Shown piece after piece: positions 36,901 through 43,255 of a stretch of 64,000 nucleotides of DNA (the first letter of the stretch is position 1; each line of letters begins with the position of its first letter). A model generated the notes under the pieces. The model ran no database searches, was not told where the DNA came from, and worked only from the letters and a program-made list of their open reading frames with translations. Position numbers and translations under genes: made by a program. Origin of the DNA: Flavivirga jejuensis (lineage in GTDB: Bacteria; Bacteroidota; Bacteroidia; Flavobacteriales; Flavobacteriaceae); contig NZ_JAUOEL010000001.1 in the NCBI RefSeq assembly GCF_030540765.1, forward strand, positions 806,001 through 870,000, written 5' to 3'.

Positions 36901-37085
36901 TGTGGAGCATTATTGTCTTTTTCTGCAAGTTTAGTAATGTCTTCAACAATTTTTAACGCATATTTGGGTAAACCTTCTTTTTCAGACTGCTCGACTTTAT
37001 GCCATAAGTCTTCGTATTTGTTGTTTTGAGCATTAGAAAATGTAGCAAATAATATAATCATTAAGAGGGGAATGGTGTTTTTCAT
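30963..37085 (-). CDS. Alpha-2-macroglobulin family protein (large, 2040 aa)
   Basis: The signal peptide covers residues 1-19. MG2-like domains include FIFTDRSIYRPGQPLYFKAI. A bait-like and A2M middle region (ELMVTPNAPRFLREGDAI) follows. The thioester-type motif CNEQ lies near residue 1481 in PHECNEQTFSRYYA, ahead of an alpha-helical TED and a C-terminal receptor-like domain. These proteins trap attacking proteases in the periplasm or on the surface. Unusual are three short insertions read from repeats: SSPPFGELEGA (about residue 1360), LSTVEGS (about 1612) and STERSRS (about 1817). All are in frame. The gene is 78 bp upstream of the DoxX gene. Confidence 0.9.
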   Translation of the reverse strand: MKNTIPLLMIILFATFSNAQNNKYEDLWHKVEQSEKEGLPKYALKIVEDITKLAEKDNNAPQLIKSMLYKSKYALVLEEDAQLKIINDFKDAIKKSAFPTKNMLESMLANMYWQYFNQNRYKFYNRTKTTEKVDPSDFRTWDLQTLFNDIHVHYQNSLQSGLMLQLEPLSNYDAILNLQKGSKIYRPTLFDFLNYNALQFYKTDETNITKPAYKFEIDHTAFLSDAETFSKLKIESKDATSLQLNALKIYQDLIRFHLKDETPFALADVNIRRLKFVKQHATFNDKESVLLNALKTESGKLKTHEASTLYDYEIATIYNQQGTSYQPKTKEENRWKLKDAMAICNNAILKFPKSDGAKKCTVLKQLIEQQTLQITTEDFLPIQKNARLLIRYKNLDQLEFKIFNLTINQLSKFKKTYRKNEQLAFIKKLNTYKNWEATLQNENDFQIHTTEVLIPKLNNGTYLIFASPKNDEETFAFSTIQVTNLALVETESNDHKVFQIIDRNNGKPINNAKVELSYTKNYNGKKITETKTSNQFGNISIPKLDKNYNDLNIKVINNDEKAYFGDYYVNRYYKEKQKKITYNSFIFTDRSIYRPGQPLYFKAIAMKTAAGKSEVIANEEASVILYNVNGEEVKRLELKTNEFGSVSGEFILPSNGLNGQYHIWFNFDSSHNTGSTTYFSVEDYKRPKFETKFTPITETFKVNDSITLKGNALAYAGSNITDAKVVYRVHRKVAYPRWCFWYHPVFSSESQEIIHGESITNEKGEFEITFKAIPDQSADKTNLPIFNYEVTADVTDLNGETRSATTIVHVGYHALTVNMSIANFIDKTKKNHAIKIDAKNLNGESVPAKGTIKIYKLNGPKSVLRQRPWSAPDYQEFSQENFKKLFPYDPYNNEHNASNWKKGKLVFVSSFNTETTKKLNLGKIKKWKSGQYIIILESKDQFGQLVKDEVKTTLYSHADKTIADNQLFNITTNKTSYKIGENALITLGSAAINLSVTVHIEKNHKIIKTHIIQLNNNKKTISVPVTTEDLGGFVVNYSFAAFNSFQSGSSKILVPYPKTELDIETKTFRDKLQPGTSETWSFKIKGPQGDQVSAELLASMYDASLDQFQPHTWNFNPINNFIYYSYNQSNANQSFGTRNFRVYNKNRPRVTYSHQNYDQLNWFGFRFGNDNSIRLRNKSMLSDRRIVANAPMVEKSEELDEVMLMDRKDKLYADADLDLKEEAVEKNSEKPNFGDIKIRKNLQETAFFFPQLQTDSDGNVNFSFTTPEALTQWKLQLLAHTKTLESATKTLTTITQKELMVTPNAPRFLREGDAITISAKIANLTEKQLSGQAVLLLTDAISGEDISNKLIQKQASSPPFGELEGASFTVDAKGNTQISWHLLIPDDVQAIQYKVIAKSGDFSDGEQNALPVLSNRMLVTETLPMWIRSNETKTFTLNKLKNLSTNTSTTLKNHKLTLEMTSNPAWYAVQALPYLMEYPHECNEQTFSRYYANALASHIANSNPRIQDVFNQWKSQDVLISNLEKNETLKSILIQETPWLRDAQSETEQKKRIALLFDLNKMNNELQSAIRKLENNQMPSGAWAWFHGGRKNRYITQHIITGFGHLSKLNVTLSTVEGSQMISKAIKYLDSEFIKEYKDIRKYNAEVDLNKDHLSYTQLHYLYMRSFYPDIKKSKEVTEITKYYQTQIQKYWLNRPLYAKGLMALVAHRNKDSKTANKILKSLKNTSITSEELGMYWKENTNSLYWHQAPIETQSLLIETFSEIGHGIQSEAKHLETIDNLKIWLLKNKQTNRWKTTKATTDAVYALLLHGSDWLGTSTERSRSVADMVDVALGGQKIAPSKLEGVKAEAGTGYYKTSWNTSEIKSEMAEVKLTKKGNGIAWGSLYWQYFEDLDKITSAETPLKLKKQLFLKTNTDKGEEISEITKDIHLKVGDLVRVRIELRSDRNMEFIHMKDMRASGLEPVNVLSQYKWQDGLGYYESTKDASTNFFFDYLPKGVYVFEYDLRVNNAGNMSNGITTIQSMYAPEFSSHSEGIRLLVK
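31611..31636 (-). repeat. GAGCGTAGTCGAAG repeat copy inside the alpha-2-macroglobulin gene
   Basis: CACTTCGACTACGCTCAGTG at 31613-31632 is a clear copy of the palindromic intergenic repeat (compare 4832 and 28104). On the coding strand it is read as TERSRS with no frame disruption. Confidence 0.65.
32231..32251 (-). repeat. Second, degraded repeat copy inside the alpha-2-macroglobulin gene
   Basis: The coding strand reads CTTAAGCACAGTAGAAGGG. This differs from the family unit CTGAGCGCAGTCGAAGG at a few bases and is translated as LSTVEG, the other reading frame of the same unit. Confidence 0.45.
32986..33020 (-). repeat. Flavobacterial CCTCCTTTTGGGGAGTTAGAGG-type repeat inside the alpha-2-macroglobulin gene
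   Basis: The plus strand reads GCCCCCTCTAACTCCCC then AAAAGGAGGTGAAC, a C/G-rich segment unlike the surrounding codons and resembling a repeat common between flavobacterial genes. In frame it yields SSPPFGELEGA. Confidence 0.4.
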
Positions 37086-37269
37086 GTTTTTTTAGGTTTG
37101 TCTCTAAAATACTTTCAAAAGCTATACCAAAAAACAGGTAATGAGTGAACCTACTGTTTGGTTGAGTGAAGTTAGTTTTTTGTAAGTAAAATAAAAACCG
37201 ATTGGGCGATTATTATTTTAAAATTAATATGTTTTAATGTATATGGCTCTATTTGATCTTACCAATTAA

Positions 37270-37300
37270 TTGAAGATTCTCGAATGAAAGCTTATTTTTG
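37270..37300 (+). promoter_or_regulatory. Promoter of the TPR protein gene
   Basis: TTG at 37270-37272 and TATTTTTG at 37293-37300 are separated by 20 bp, matching the Bacteroidota -33/-7 pattern. The -7 box contains the TTG at 37298, so the upstream extension of the frame is not translated and the ATG at 37322 is the start. Confidence 0.6.
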
Positions 37301-37321
37301 TATTATCGACTACTATATACT

Positions 37322-38272
37322 ATGAAGTTTTTTTTGCTCCTTTTCTTATTACCTATAATGGCTTTTAGTCAGTCAAACCTGGATGACGTAGACGCGCTTT
37401 TTCAAAAAAAGCAATTTAAAAAAGCAGAACAATTAATTAGTACCTACTTGAAAACGGATCCAAATAATTTGCAAGCGATTGAATTATTAGGTGATGCTCA
37501 CGGACATCAAAAAAAATGGGATGCTGCTATTATTCAGTATGAGAAATTAATAAACAAAAAAGTTAATAATGCCAATTATCATTACAAATATGGTGGTGCA
37601 TTGGGTATGAAAGCATTATCTATTAGTAAAATAAAAGCCTTAGGTATTATAGGTGATGTAAAAGAAGCTTTTTTAACGGCTGCCGAATTAGATAAAAACC
37701 ATATTGGTACGCGTTGGGCCTTAGTAGAATTATATATGCAATTGCCAGGTATTATAGGCGGTAGTAAAAGTAAATCGTTACACTATGCTGAGGAATTAGA
37801 AAACCTTTCGAAGGTGGATGGTTATTTAGCTAAGGGCTATGTTTATGAGTATGATGATGCCCCAGAACTTGCCGAAAAGTATTATAAAATGGCCATAAAG
37901 GAAGGTGGTTCGTTAACTTGCTTTAATAAGTTAACCAATTTATATAAAAATGAAAATGAGCCCCAAAAAGCCATCAAAAATATTGAAGTGGCTCATAAAA
38001 AACACCAACGTAATGCATTGCATTATCAAATAGGGAAAGTAGCTGCCGAGTATAATGTAGAATTAGACAAAGGGCAACGATGTTTGCAGACTTATATTAA
38101 AAATTATTCTGCCGAAGATGGTGTACCAAAAGCCTGGGCACATTACCGCCTGGCGCAAATTTATATGCATAAAAAAAATAAGCAGGTAGCTCTTAAGTAT
38201 ATTGACTTAGCCATTGCCGAACTGCCAAAAATTAAACCTTTTAAGGAAGTGAGGGAGAGGATTCTTAGGTAG
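37322..38272 (+). CDS. Secreted tetratricopeptide repeat protein
   Basis: The start was set at the ATG at 37322, since the upstream TTG lies in the promoter -7 box. The 316-residue protein has a signal peptide (MKFFLLLFLLPIMAFSQ). TPR-like helix pairs follow, for example KKAEQLISTYLKTDPNNLQA, WDAAIIQYEKLI, PQKAIKNIEVAHKKH and QVALKYIDLAIAELP. It probably acts in the periplasm as a protein-interaction scaffold; no partner can be named. It is transcribed divergently from the alpha-2-macroglobulin gene and alone, and its stop is immediately followed by a degenerate repeat array. Confidence 0.85.
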   Translation: MKFFLLLFLLPIMAFSQSNLDDVDALFQKKQFKKAEQLISTYLKTDPNNLQAIELLGDAHGHQKKWDAAIIQYEKLINKKVNNANYHYKYGGALGMKALSISKIKALGIIGDVKEAFLTAAELDKNHIGTRWALVELYMQLPGIIGGSKSKSLHYAEELENLSKVDGYLAKGYVYEYDDAPELAEKYYKMAIKEGGSLTCFNKLTNLYKNENEPQKAIKNIEVAHKKHQRNALHYQIGKVAAEYNVELDKGQRCLQTYIKNYSAEDGVPKAWAHYRLAQIYMHKKNKQVALKYIDLAIAELPKIKPFKEVRERILR

Positions 38273-38442
38273 TGTTCAGTGATCAGTGATCAGTAGGCAG
38301 TATTCAGTAAACAGTAAACAGTAAACAGTGATCAGTAAGCAGTAAACAGTGATCAGTAAGCAGTCGGCAGTAAACAATTATCAGTGAAGAGTGATCAGTA
38401 AAGAGTAAGCACTGAACACTGACCACTGCCTACTGAATACTA
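38271..38442. repeat. Degenerate CAGTAAACAGTGATCAGT tandem array with inverted 3' arm
   Basis: Roughly twenty 7-8 bp units (CAGTAAA, CAGTGAT, CAGTAGG) run from 38271 to about 38408. The last part (CACTGAACACTGACCACTGC near 38410-38429, then CTACTGAATACT) is the reverse complement of the first units, so the array can fold back into one long stem. It lies after the TPR gene and before mpl. Confidence 0.75.
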
Positions 38443-38503
38443 TTTTATTAGAATTTATTTCGTTTAATTTGGAATTTGGAATCTGGAGTTTGATATTTGT
38501 TTT

Positions 38504-39859
38504 ATGAACGTACATTTTATAGCAATTGGGGGTGCTGCTATGCACAATTTAGCCCTAGCATTACATAACAAAGGGTATAAAGTAACTGGAAGTGACGATA
38601 CTATTTTCGAGCCTTCAAAATCAAGGTTAGATGCTAAAGGATTACTCCCAGAAGCATTTGGGTGGTATCCTGAAAAGATCTCTACAAATTTAGATGCTAT
38701 TGTTTTGGGGATGCACGCTAAAGCTGATAACCCCGAGTTATTAAAAGCTCAGGAATTGGGTGTTAAAATTTATAGCTATCCTGAATTTTTGTACGAACAG
38801 TCTAAATACAAAACCCGTGTTGTTATTGGTGGAAGTCACGGTAAAACGACTATAACTTCTATGATTTTACATGTTATGCATTATCATGATAGGGAGGTCG
38901 ATTATATGGTTGGCGCTCAGTTAGACGGTTTTGATGTGATGGTGAAACTCACCGAGGCGAATGATTTTATCGTGTTAGAAGGGGATGAGTACTTGAGTTC
39001 GCCTATTGATAGGCGTCCGAAATTTCATTTATACAAACCTAATATTGCGTTATTGAGTGGTATTGCTTGGGATCATATCAATGTGTTTCCCACCTATGAT
39101 AATTACGCGGAGCAGTTTAGCATTTTTGTAGATTCTATTGTTAGTGGTGGTAGTATTAGTTACAACGAGGAAGATCTTGAGGTAAAACGTGTTGTAGAAG
39201 CTTCTGCAAATACCATTCGTAAATTACCATATCAAACACCTGCGTATATTGTTGAAAACGGACAAACTTTACTAGAAACTCCTGAAGGTGATTTACCTAT
39301 AGAAGTATTTGGGAAGCATAATTTGAATAATCTTGCGGGGGCTAAATGGATTTGTCAGCATATGGGTGTTGATGAGGATGATTTTTACGAAGCCATTTCT
39401 ACTTTTAAAGGGGCTAGTAAGCGTTTGGAGAAAATTGCTGAAAGTAAAACTAGTGTGGCTTATAAAGATTTTGCACACTCACCGAGTAAAGTTGAAGCGA
39501 CTACTAATGCGGTTAAAGAACAATACGAAAATAGAACTTTGGTGGCCTGTTTAGAACTGCATACTTATAGTAGTTTGAACGCTGAGTTTTTAAAAGAATA
39601 TAAAGGTGCGTTAAATGCTGCCGATGTTGCTGTGGTGTTTTATTCGCCACATGCGGTTGAAATCAAAAAGCTTGAAGAGGTAACGCATGAGCAAATTGCT
39701 AATGCTTTTGAACGTGATGATCTAATTATTTATACCAATCCAGAGGACTTTAAGGATTTCTTATTTTCTCAGGACTTTGATGATAAAGCTTTGTTGCTTA
39801 TGAGTTCTGGTAATTATGGTGGTTTGGATTTTGAGGCTGTTAGAGGTTTGATTGAGTAG
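38504..39859 (+). CDS. mpl: UDP-N-acetylmuramate:L-Ala-gamma-D-Glu-meso-DAP ligase-like protein
   Basis: The 451-residue Mur ligase family member has FIAIGGAAMHNLALAL at the N-terminus, the ATP loop VVIGGSHGKTTITS (about residues 106-119), LLSGIAWDHINVFPTYD and DFAHSPSKVEAT. The N-terminal GGAAMHN and IAWDHINVF resemble murein peptide ligase Mpl more than MurC. It should reattach recycled tripeptide to UDP-MurNAc in the cytoplasm. It is transcribed alone. Confidence 0.9.
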   Translation: MNVHFIAIGGAAMHNLALALHNKGYKVTGSDDTIFEPSKSRLDAKGLLPEAFGWYPEKISTNLDAIVLGMHAKADNPELLKAQELGVKIYSYPEFLYEQSKYKTRVVIGGSHGKTTITSMILHVMHYHDREVDYMVGAQLDGFDVMVKLTEANDFIVLEGDEYLSSPIDRRPKFHLYKPNIALLSGIAWDHINVFPTYDNYAEQFSIFVDSIVSGGSISYNEEDLEVKRVVEASANTIRKLPYQTPAYIVENGQTLLETPEGDLPIEVFGKHNLNNLAGAKWICQHMGVDEDDFYEAISTFKGASKRLEKIAESKTSVAYKDFAHSPSKVEATTNAVKEQYENRTLVACLELHTYSSLNAEFLKEYKGALNAADVAVVFYSPHAVEIKKLEEVTHEQIANAFERDDLIIYTNPEDFKDFLFSQDFDDKALLLMSSGNYGGLDFEAVRGLIE

Positions 39860-39952
39860 GTTTGTTGTTTTTGTGAGAATAGACTTTATATTTTATTAAA
39901 AGTTGTAACGTTTTACAAAGTGTGAATACTTATAGTTTATATACGTTTTCAC

Positions 39953-41338
39953 ATGAAATTAAAAAGATACTTCTACGATTCTTCAGTAAATTTTACAAAC
40001 ATTTCTACAGAACGTCTTGTTTTAAGTATTACAATAGGTTTAGCTTCTGCATTTACTATTTACGGATTCTTTTATGTAATAAGAGAATCGTTTAGATTAA
40101 TGTCTTTTGGATTTGGCAATTTACCCAATATTATAAGTGACAATAATAGAAATTTATACAATATATTTTTTGCAGGTTTATCGGTGATTTTTGCTAATTC
40201 ATTAATAATCAATTTACTTTTGAGTAAGTCACAAAATGTATTGTCACGTTTTAATCCTAAAAGAAAAAGAATACTCAACGAACAGATTTTTTTAAATTTC
40301 AATTTTTCATATTGGTTTGTTAAAATCGGTTTAGTTTTTGGGATGTTTTCTATGGGATTTATGGATTTTGATTTTTCGGAATATATATGGGCATTGTATC
40401 TTTTGCTTTTTGTTTTGTATCTGGAGTCATGGAAAAGTTTGAGTATGGTTTTTACTAAAAATCGCTTTAAATTTCAACTTATTCATTTGCTTATTTTGGT
40501 TTTGTTGACTCTTGGATTGAGTAGATTAAATTTTACTGATTATAAAGAAATTGATGAATTTTCAATAAAATCCAATCCAATATATGACCTGCCACATTCT
40601 GATTTTTATAATGATAATAATACTAGGTTTTATAATGAACTTAGTATTAAAATCAATTTAGATGATGATAACCAATTGAAGTTTTTAGTTTATGATAAAT
40701 GGGCTTTTTTAGAAGATGTTCCAAGTATAATCTATGCTAAAAGAGCTTCTATGAGGGAGGAATTAGTTCCTTTTTTAAAAGTAAGGATAATTGCAAATAG
40801 GGATATTGATTTAAAATACATAAAAATATTAGAGGCAGAATTGTATTCAATAAATCAAGAAAGAATTATTTATGATGTCTATAATGATGATTTATTAACC
40901 GCGAGGTTTGAAAATAGAGGCATAGAACATAGAATTTCTTCTTTTGTCTTAGATTTTAAACAAGACACTAATATTTCTTCATTTCCATTACCTCCATTAC
41001 CGCCTTTTGAAGAAAATAAAGTTTTTGAAAAAACTTTAAAAATTGAAATTAGTGATACTATAAAAATCAATGGGATTACTGTCCCAAAGGATATGCTTGT
41101 TAGAAAATTTAAAAATTACATTAATGAAAATGTTGCTTTTAAATATTTATATGATGAAGATGCAGATTATCAGAATTATATAATGGTTTTATCTTCTCAT
41201 TATACAGCTGCACATAAGTTACGAGAACAGAATCAAACAATTTTTGAAGACTATTTTAACAAAAATGAACAATATAAAAAAGAGCAGAGACATCTTAAAA
41301 AACGATTTCCAATTAATATAATTGAAGAGCGTAACTAG
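39953..41338 (+). CDS. Membrane protein with two ExbD/TolR-like extracytoplasmic segments
   Basis: The 461-residue protein has five predicted N-terminal helices (LVLSITIGLASAFTIYGFF, LYNIFFAGLSVIFANSLII, WFVKIGLVFGMFSMGFM, YIWALYLLLFVLYLESW, LIHLLILVLLTLGLS). It is followed by a large non-membrane region containing two segments that look like ExbD/TolR folds. One is ELSIKINLDDDNQLKF through VRIIANRDIDLKYIKILEAE. The other is KIEISDTIKINGITV through YDEDADYQNYIMVLSSH. ExbD/TolR proteins couple proton flow to outer-membrane work, but usually have one helix and one such domain. No ExbB partner is nearby. The assignment rests on pattern, not a close match. Confidence 0.45.
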   Translation: MKLKRYFYDSSVNFTNISTERLVLSITIGLASAFTIYGFFYVIRESFRLMSFGFGNLPNIISDNNRNLYNIFFAGLSVIFANSLIINLLLSKSQNVLSRFNPKRKRILNEQIFLNFNFSYWFVKIGLVFGMFSMGFMDFDFSEYIWALYLLLFVLYLESWKSLSMVFTKNRFKFQLIHLLILVLLTLGLSRLNFTDYKEIDEFSIKSNPIYDLPHSDFYNDNNTRFYNELSIKINLDDDNQLKFLVYDKWAFLEDVPSIIYAKRASMREELVPFLKVRIIANRDIDLKYIKILEAELYSINQERIIYDVYNDDLLTARFENRGIEHRISSFVLDFKQDTNISSFPLPPLPPFEENKVFEKTLKIEISDTIKINGITVPKDMLVRKFKNYINENVAFKYLYDEDADYQNYIMVLSSHYTAAHKLREQNQTIFEDYFNKNEQYKKEQRHLKKRFPINIIEERN

Positions 41339-41660
41339 GACTTGTTTTTAAAGAGTCAACTTGTAGCTTAAAGTTTGCTTTTTTATTTACTGATTTAAAA
41401 TGATAAATACCTACTAAGCCGTAGACTTTGCAGAGCGGGGGGTACCGATACATGCCACTGGTCTAATATTTTTGTAAGAATTAATACAAGAAAAGCTTTT
41501 ACAGAATAATGTAAAATTTTTTCTCTTTTTTATTTCTTACTCTTGCCTCCACTAGTTTTGGAAACTAGCGGTAGCGAGGAACAATAAAAGCGCGAGTATT
41601 TTCTGATAGGAAGATCAGGAGCAATGAATTATACATTTTGTTGTTTGTGGTTTCTTTTTT
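41339..41660. other. Accessory intergenic stretch
   Basis: This gap holds a G-rich stretch (GCAGAGCGGGGGGTACCGAT near 41431-41450) and a small palindrome CTAGTTTTGGAAACTAG near 41552-41568. No open frame or terminator with a T-run was convincing. Composition differs from the neighbouring genes, and the segment leads into the structured region at 41.67 kb, so it may be part of an inserted element. Confidence 0.35.
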
Positions 41661-41670
41661 ACATTTGTGT

Positions 41671-41843
41671 CGACAACACATTTTACTAAAGCGCAATGCG
41701 AAAATCTCAAAACAGGTTTAAAAAAAATATTGGAGAGGCATACGGGTGTAAGTCCCGAGACCAATCTAAGCATTGCTTGGAATGTGTTGTCAGTGACCTC
41801 TCCTCTTTTTATTCATTTAATCCGTTTTAATTATGACAACACA
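41671..41843 (+). ncRNA. Candidate structured leader with mutually exclusive pairing at a start codon
   Basis: GACAACACATT (41672-41682) pairs perfectly with AATGTGTTGTC (41781-41791). GCAATGC (41693-41699) pairs with GCATTGC (41770-41776), and ATTGG (41729-41733) with CCAAT (41761-41765), around a CGGG-TGTAAGT-CCCG hairpin. The same GACAACACA recurs at 41835-41843, overlapping the ATG of the zinc-ribbon ORF. The middle arm could therefore pair either upstream or with the start region. This is read directly from the sequence; any switching function is inference. Confidence 0.35.
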
Positions 41844-42123
41844 GAATGGTCAAAATGTATGTCCGAAATGCAAATCGGTCAATACATCGGATGATACACG
41901 ACACGTATCAAAAAAAGTCAAAAAGGATTTGTATCCTGCTCAGGTAGAATTGCTGGAATTTATCAGCTTTCAAGACACTTTGGAACTCATCAAGTCTTTA
42001 GAATGGGTTCATAACACAGCACTTTACCATTCTCATTCGTTTATTAAAGAAGAAGAGAAGTCCATTTTGTTTAATGTTAAACTACTAATGGGTAAGTTAG
42101 AAGGTATTGTCCGAGAAAACTAG
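41833..42123 (+). CDS. Small zinc-ribbon-like protein of unknown function
   Basis: The 96-residue ORF begins at an ATG and carries a CPKCKS zinc-knuckle-like motif at residues 10-15. A basic stretch (HVSKKVKKDLYPAQ) and helical segments (ELLEFISFQDTLELIKSLEW, EEEKSILFNVKLLMGKL) follow. Only one Cys pair is visible, so a full zinc ribbon is not proven. I recognise no family. It is preceded by the structured leader candidate and followed by a clear terminator, forming a self-contained unit in the accessory stretch after the ExbD-like gene. Confidence 0.55.
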   Translation: MTTQNGQNVCPKCKSVNTSDDTRHVSKKVKKDLYPAQVELLEFISFQDTLELIKSLEWVHNTALYHSHSFIKEEEKSILFNVKLLMGKLEGIVREN

Positions 42124-42131
42124 TTTTTTAG

Positions 42132-42171
42132 AAAAAGATTGTCAATTAGTCTTTTTGGCAATCTTTTTTTT
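42132..42171 (+). terminator. Intrinsic terminator after the zinc-ribbon ORF
   Basis: AAAAAGATTGTC at 42132-42143 pairs with GGCAATCTTTTT at 42157-42168, followed by further T residues. This is a standard hairpin with a T-run. Confidence 0.75.
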
Positions 42172-42274
42172 GAGTTTCCCATAATTACACCCAATGTGTT
42201 TGTATATGGTTTGTTGCGTGTTCAAACATCTAATTTAGCAAATAAAAAACGAATGTTTTTTTAATTTCCTTTCT

Positions 42275-42595
42275 TTATTTCCTAAACGAACTATATCCAA
42301 TTAAACTCCACATAACAAATAATCCTAATAGACCTATCCTCGCGTAATCAAAAAACACGCTAAATAAAAGTAATAAGTTAAGTACCAAAACTATAATTTT
42401 TATTCCTTTTTTGGTTTTCCCGCTAGATTTAGATTTTTTATTATGAATTAACTGATTTAAAAATATTTCATCAGATTTTTTTAAATAATACTGAATTTGA
42501 GATTCTTCTAAACCTTCTTCTTTTAGTCTCTTTTTTATTTCGTTTGACCCAAAACCTTTCTCTCTTAATGAAATACTATAATCTAATTTATTCAT
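42275..42595 (-). CDS. Small membrane protein with an N-terminal helical domain
   Basis: The frame is open to 42664, but the ATG at 42595 (MNKLDYSISLREKGFGSNEI) gives a more natural 106-residue protein. The N-terminal half (SLREKGFGSNEIKKRLKEEG followed by SQIQYYLKKS) is helical and charged. It resembles a three-helix module as in RecX-like repeats, though this is weak. Two hydrophobic segments near the C-terminus (IIVLVLNLLLLFSVFFDY and IGLLGLFVMWSLIGYS) suggest membrane insertion. I do not recognise a family. It is isolated between accessory stretches. Confidence 0.6.
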   Translation of the reverse strand: MNKLDYSISLREKGFGSNEIKKRLKEEGLEESQIQYYLKKSDEIFLNQLIHNKKSKSSGKTKKGIKIIVLVLNLLLLFSVFFDYARIGLLGLFVMWSLIGYSSFRK

Positions 42596-42704
42596 TTTAC
42601 TTAAATTGTGGCTAACAAATGTATATGTGTACCAGTACGCATATTTCTTATTTGTTGAGACCACTAATCTAATGGGTTTTTAATTATTTTGAAAGTATTT
42701 GCTT

Positions 42705-42806
42705 TTACATAAGTGGATTATTTTCTTTCATTTTGTAAGATTCATGTTCTAAAAGCACTTGTATTGCCTTAGATCTAACCCTGTTTTTCATATCATTGAA
42801 TATCTT
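42705..42806 (-). pseudogene. Gene fossil, C-terminal fragment
   Basis: Minus-strand reading gives a stop-bounded peptide of 33 residues, IFNDMKNRVRSKAI then QVLLEHESYKMKENNPLM, ending at a stop at 42705. The residue pattern looks like real protein rather than random AT-rich translation, but the frame is closed just upstream by TAA. I cannot name the parent family. Confidence 0.35.
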
Positions 42807-43004
42807 TTAAAGTGGAATTGTTTGACCATATTGGAGGCACGGTCTAATTGTTATAGCCAAAAAAGCAATTCTCATTAATATTCATATAATTTGTATCTAT
42901 AGTATTAAAGAAGATTAAATTATATCTTCAATGTTCTTATAATGGTTTTAGTATACAAAAAGGTGTGCATAATTATAGAAAACAGTGTAATGTAAAAAAG
43001 GTGG

Positions 43005-43148
43005 TTAGCCTTGCCATCCATCTGTTGTTGTAAAAGTAGCTTGAAATTCATAAGGTTCGTTTAGTTCAGATGCAGGAATACCAACTGTGAATATTAATAT
43101 TCCTTCTCCTGTTATCAATACTGAACGAGTAGAACTAATATTCTTAAC
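43005..43148 (-). pseudogene. Gene fossil, C-terminal fragment of a secreted-type protein
   Basis: The minus strand reads VKNISSTRSVLITGEGILIF then TVGIPASELNEPYEF and ends DGWQG before a stop at 43005. A TGA directly precedes the fragment, and no ATG is available, so this is a remnant of a longer coding sequence. The parent is not recognised. Confidence 0.4.
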
Positions 43149-43214
43149 TCAATAAAGGGGAAATATATTAGTAGGAAACGGAATAAAAACTAAAACCAAG
43201 AAAGATACATCTTC

Positions 43215-43246
43215 TAAAAAAACCTATTCAAAAATGCCTCAATATT
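43215..43246 (-). pseudogene. Short copy of the PaiB-like gene tail
   Basis: AACCTATTCAAAAATGCCTC closely resembles AACCTTATTCAAAAACGCTT at the 3' end of the intact gene (46499-46520). It is too short to encode anything and suggests past duplication. A larger copy lies at 44351-44453. Confidence 0.4.
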
Positions 43247-43255
43247 AAAACGATA

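Noticed and set aside
38271-38442. CRISPR array
   Set aside because: The units are 7-8 bp and irregular with no spacers, and there are no cas genes.
41671-41791. Retron-type msr-msd RNA, suggested by the 11-bp inverted ends
   Set aside because: No reverse transcriptase gene lies downstream, and the only ORF is a 96-residue zinc-ribbon-like protein.
41667-41894. 75-codon GTG frame overlapping the zinc-ribbon ORF
   Set aside because: It has no ATG and overlaps both the structured region and a better ORF starting at 41833. The RNA-pairing explanation fits the same bases better, but a short coding leader cannot be fully excluded.
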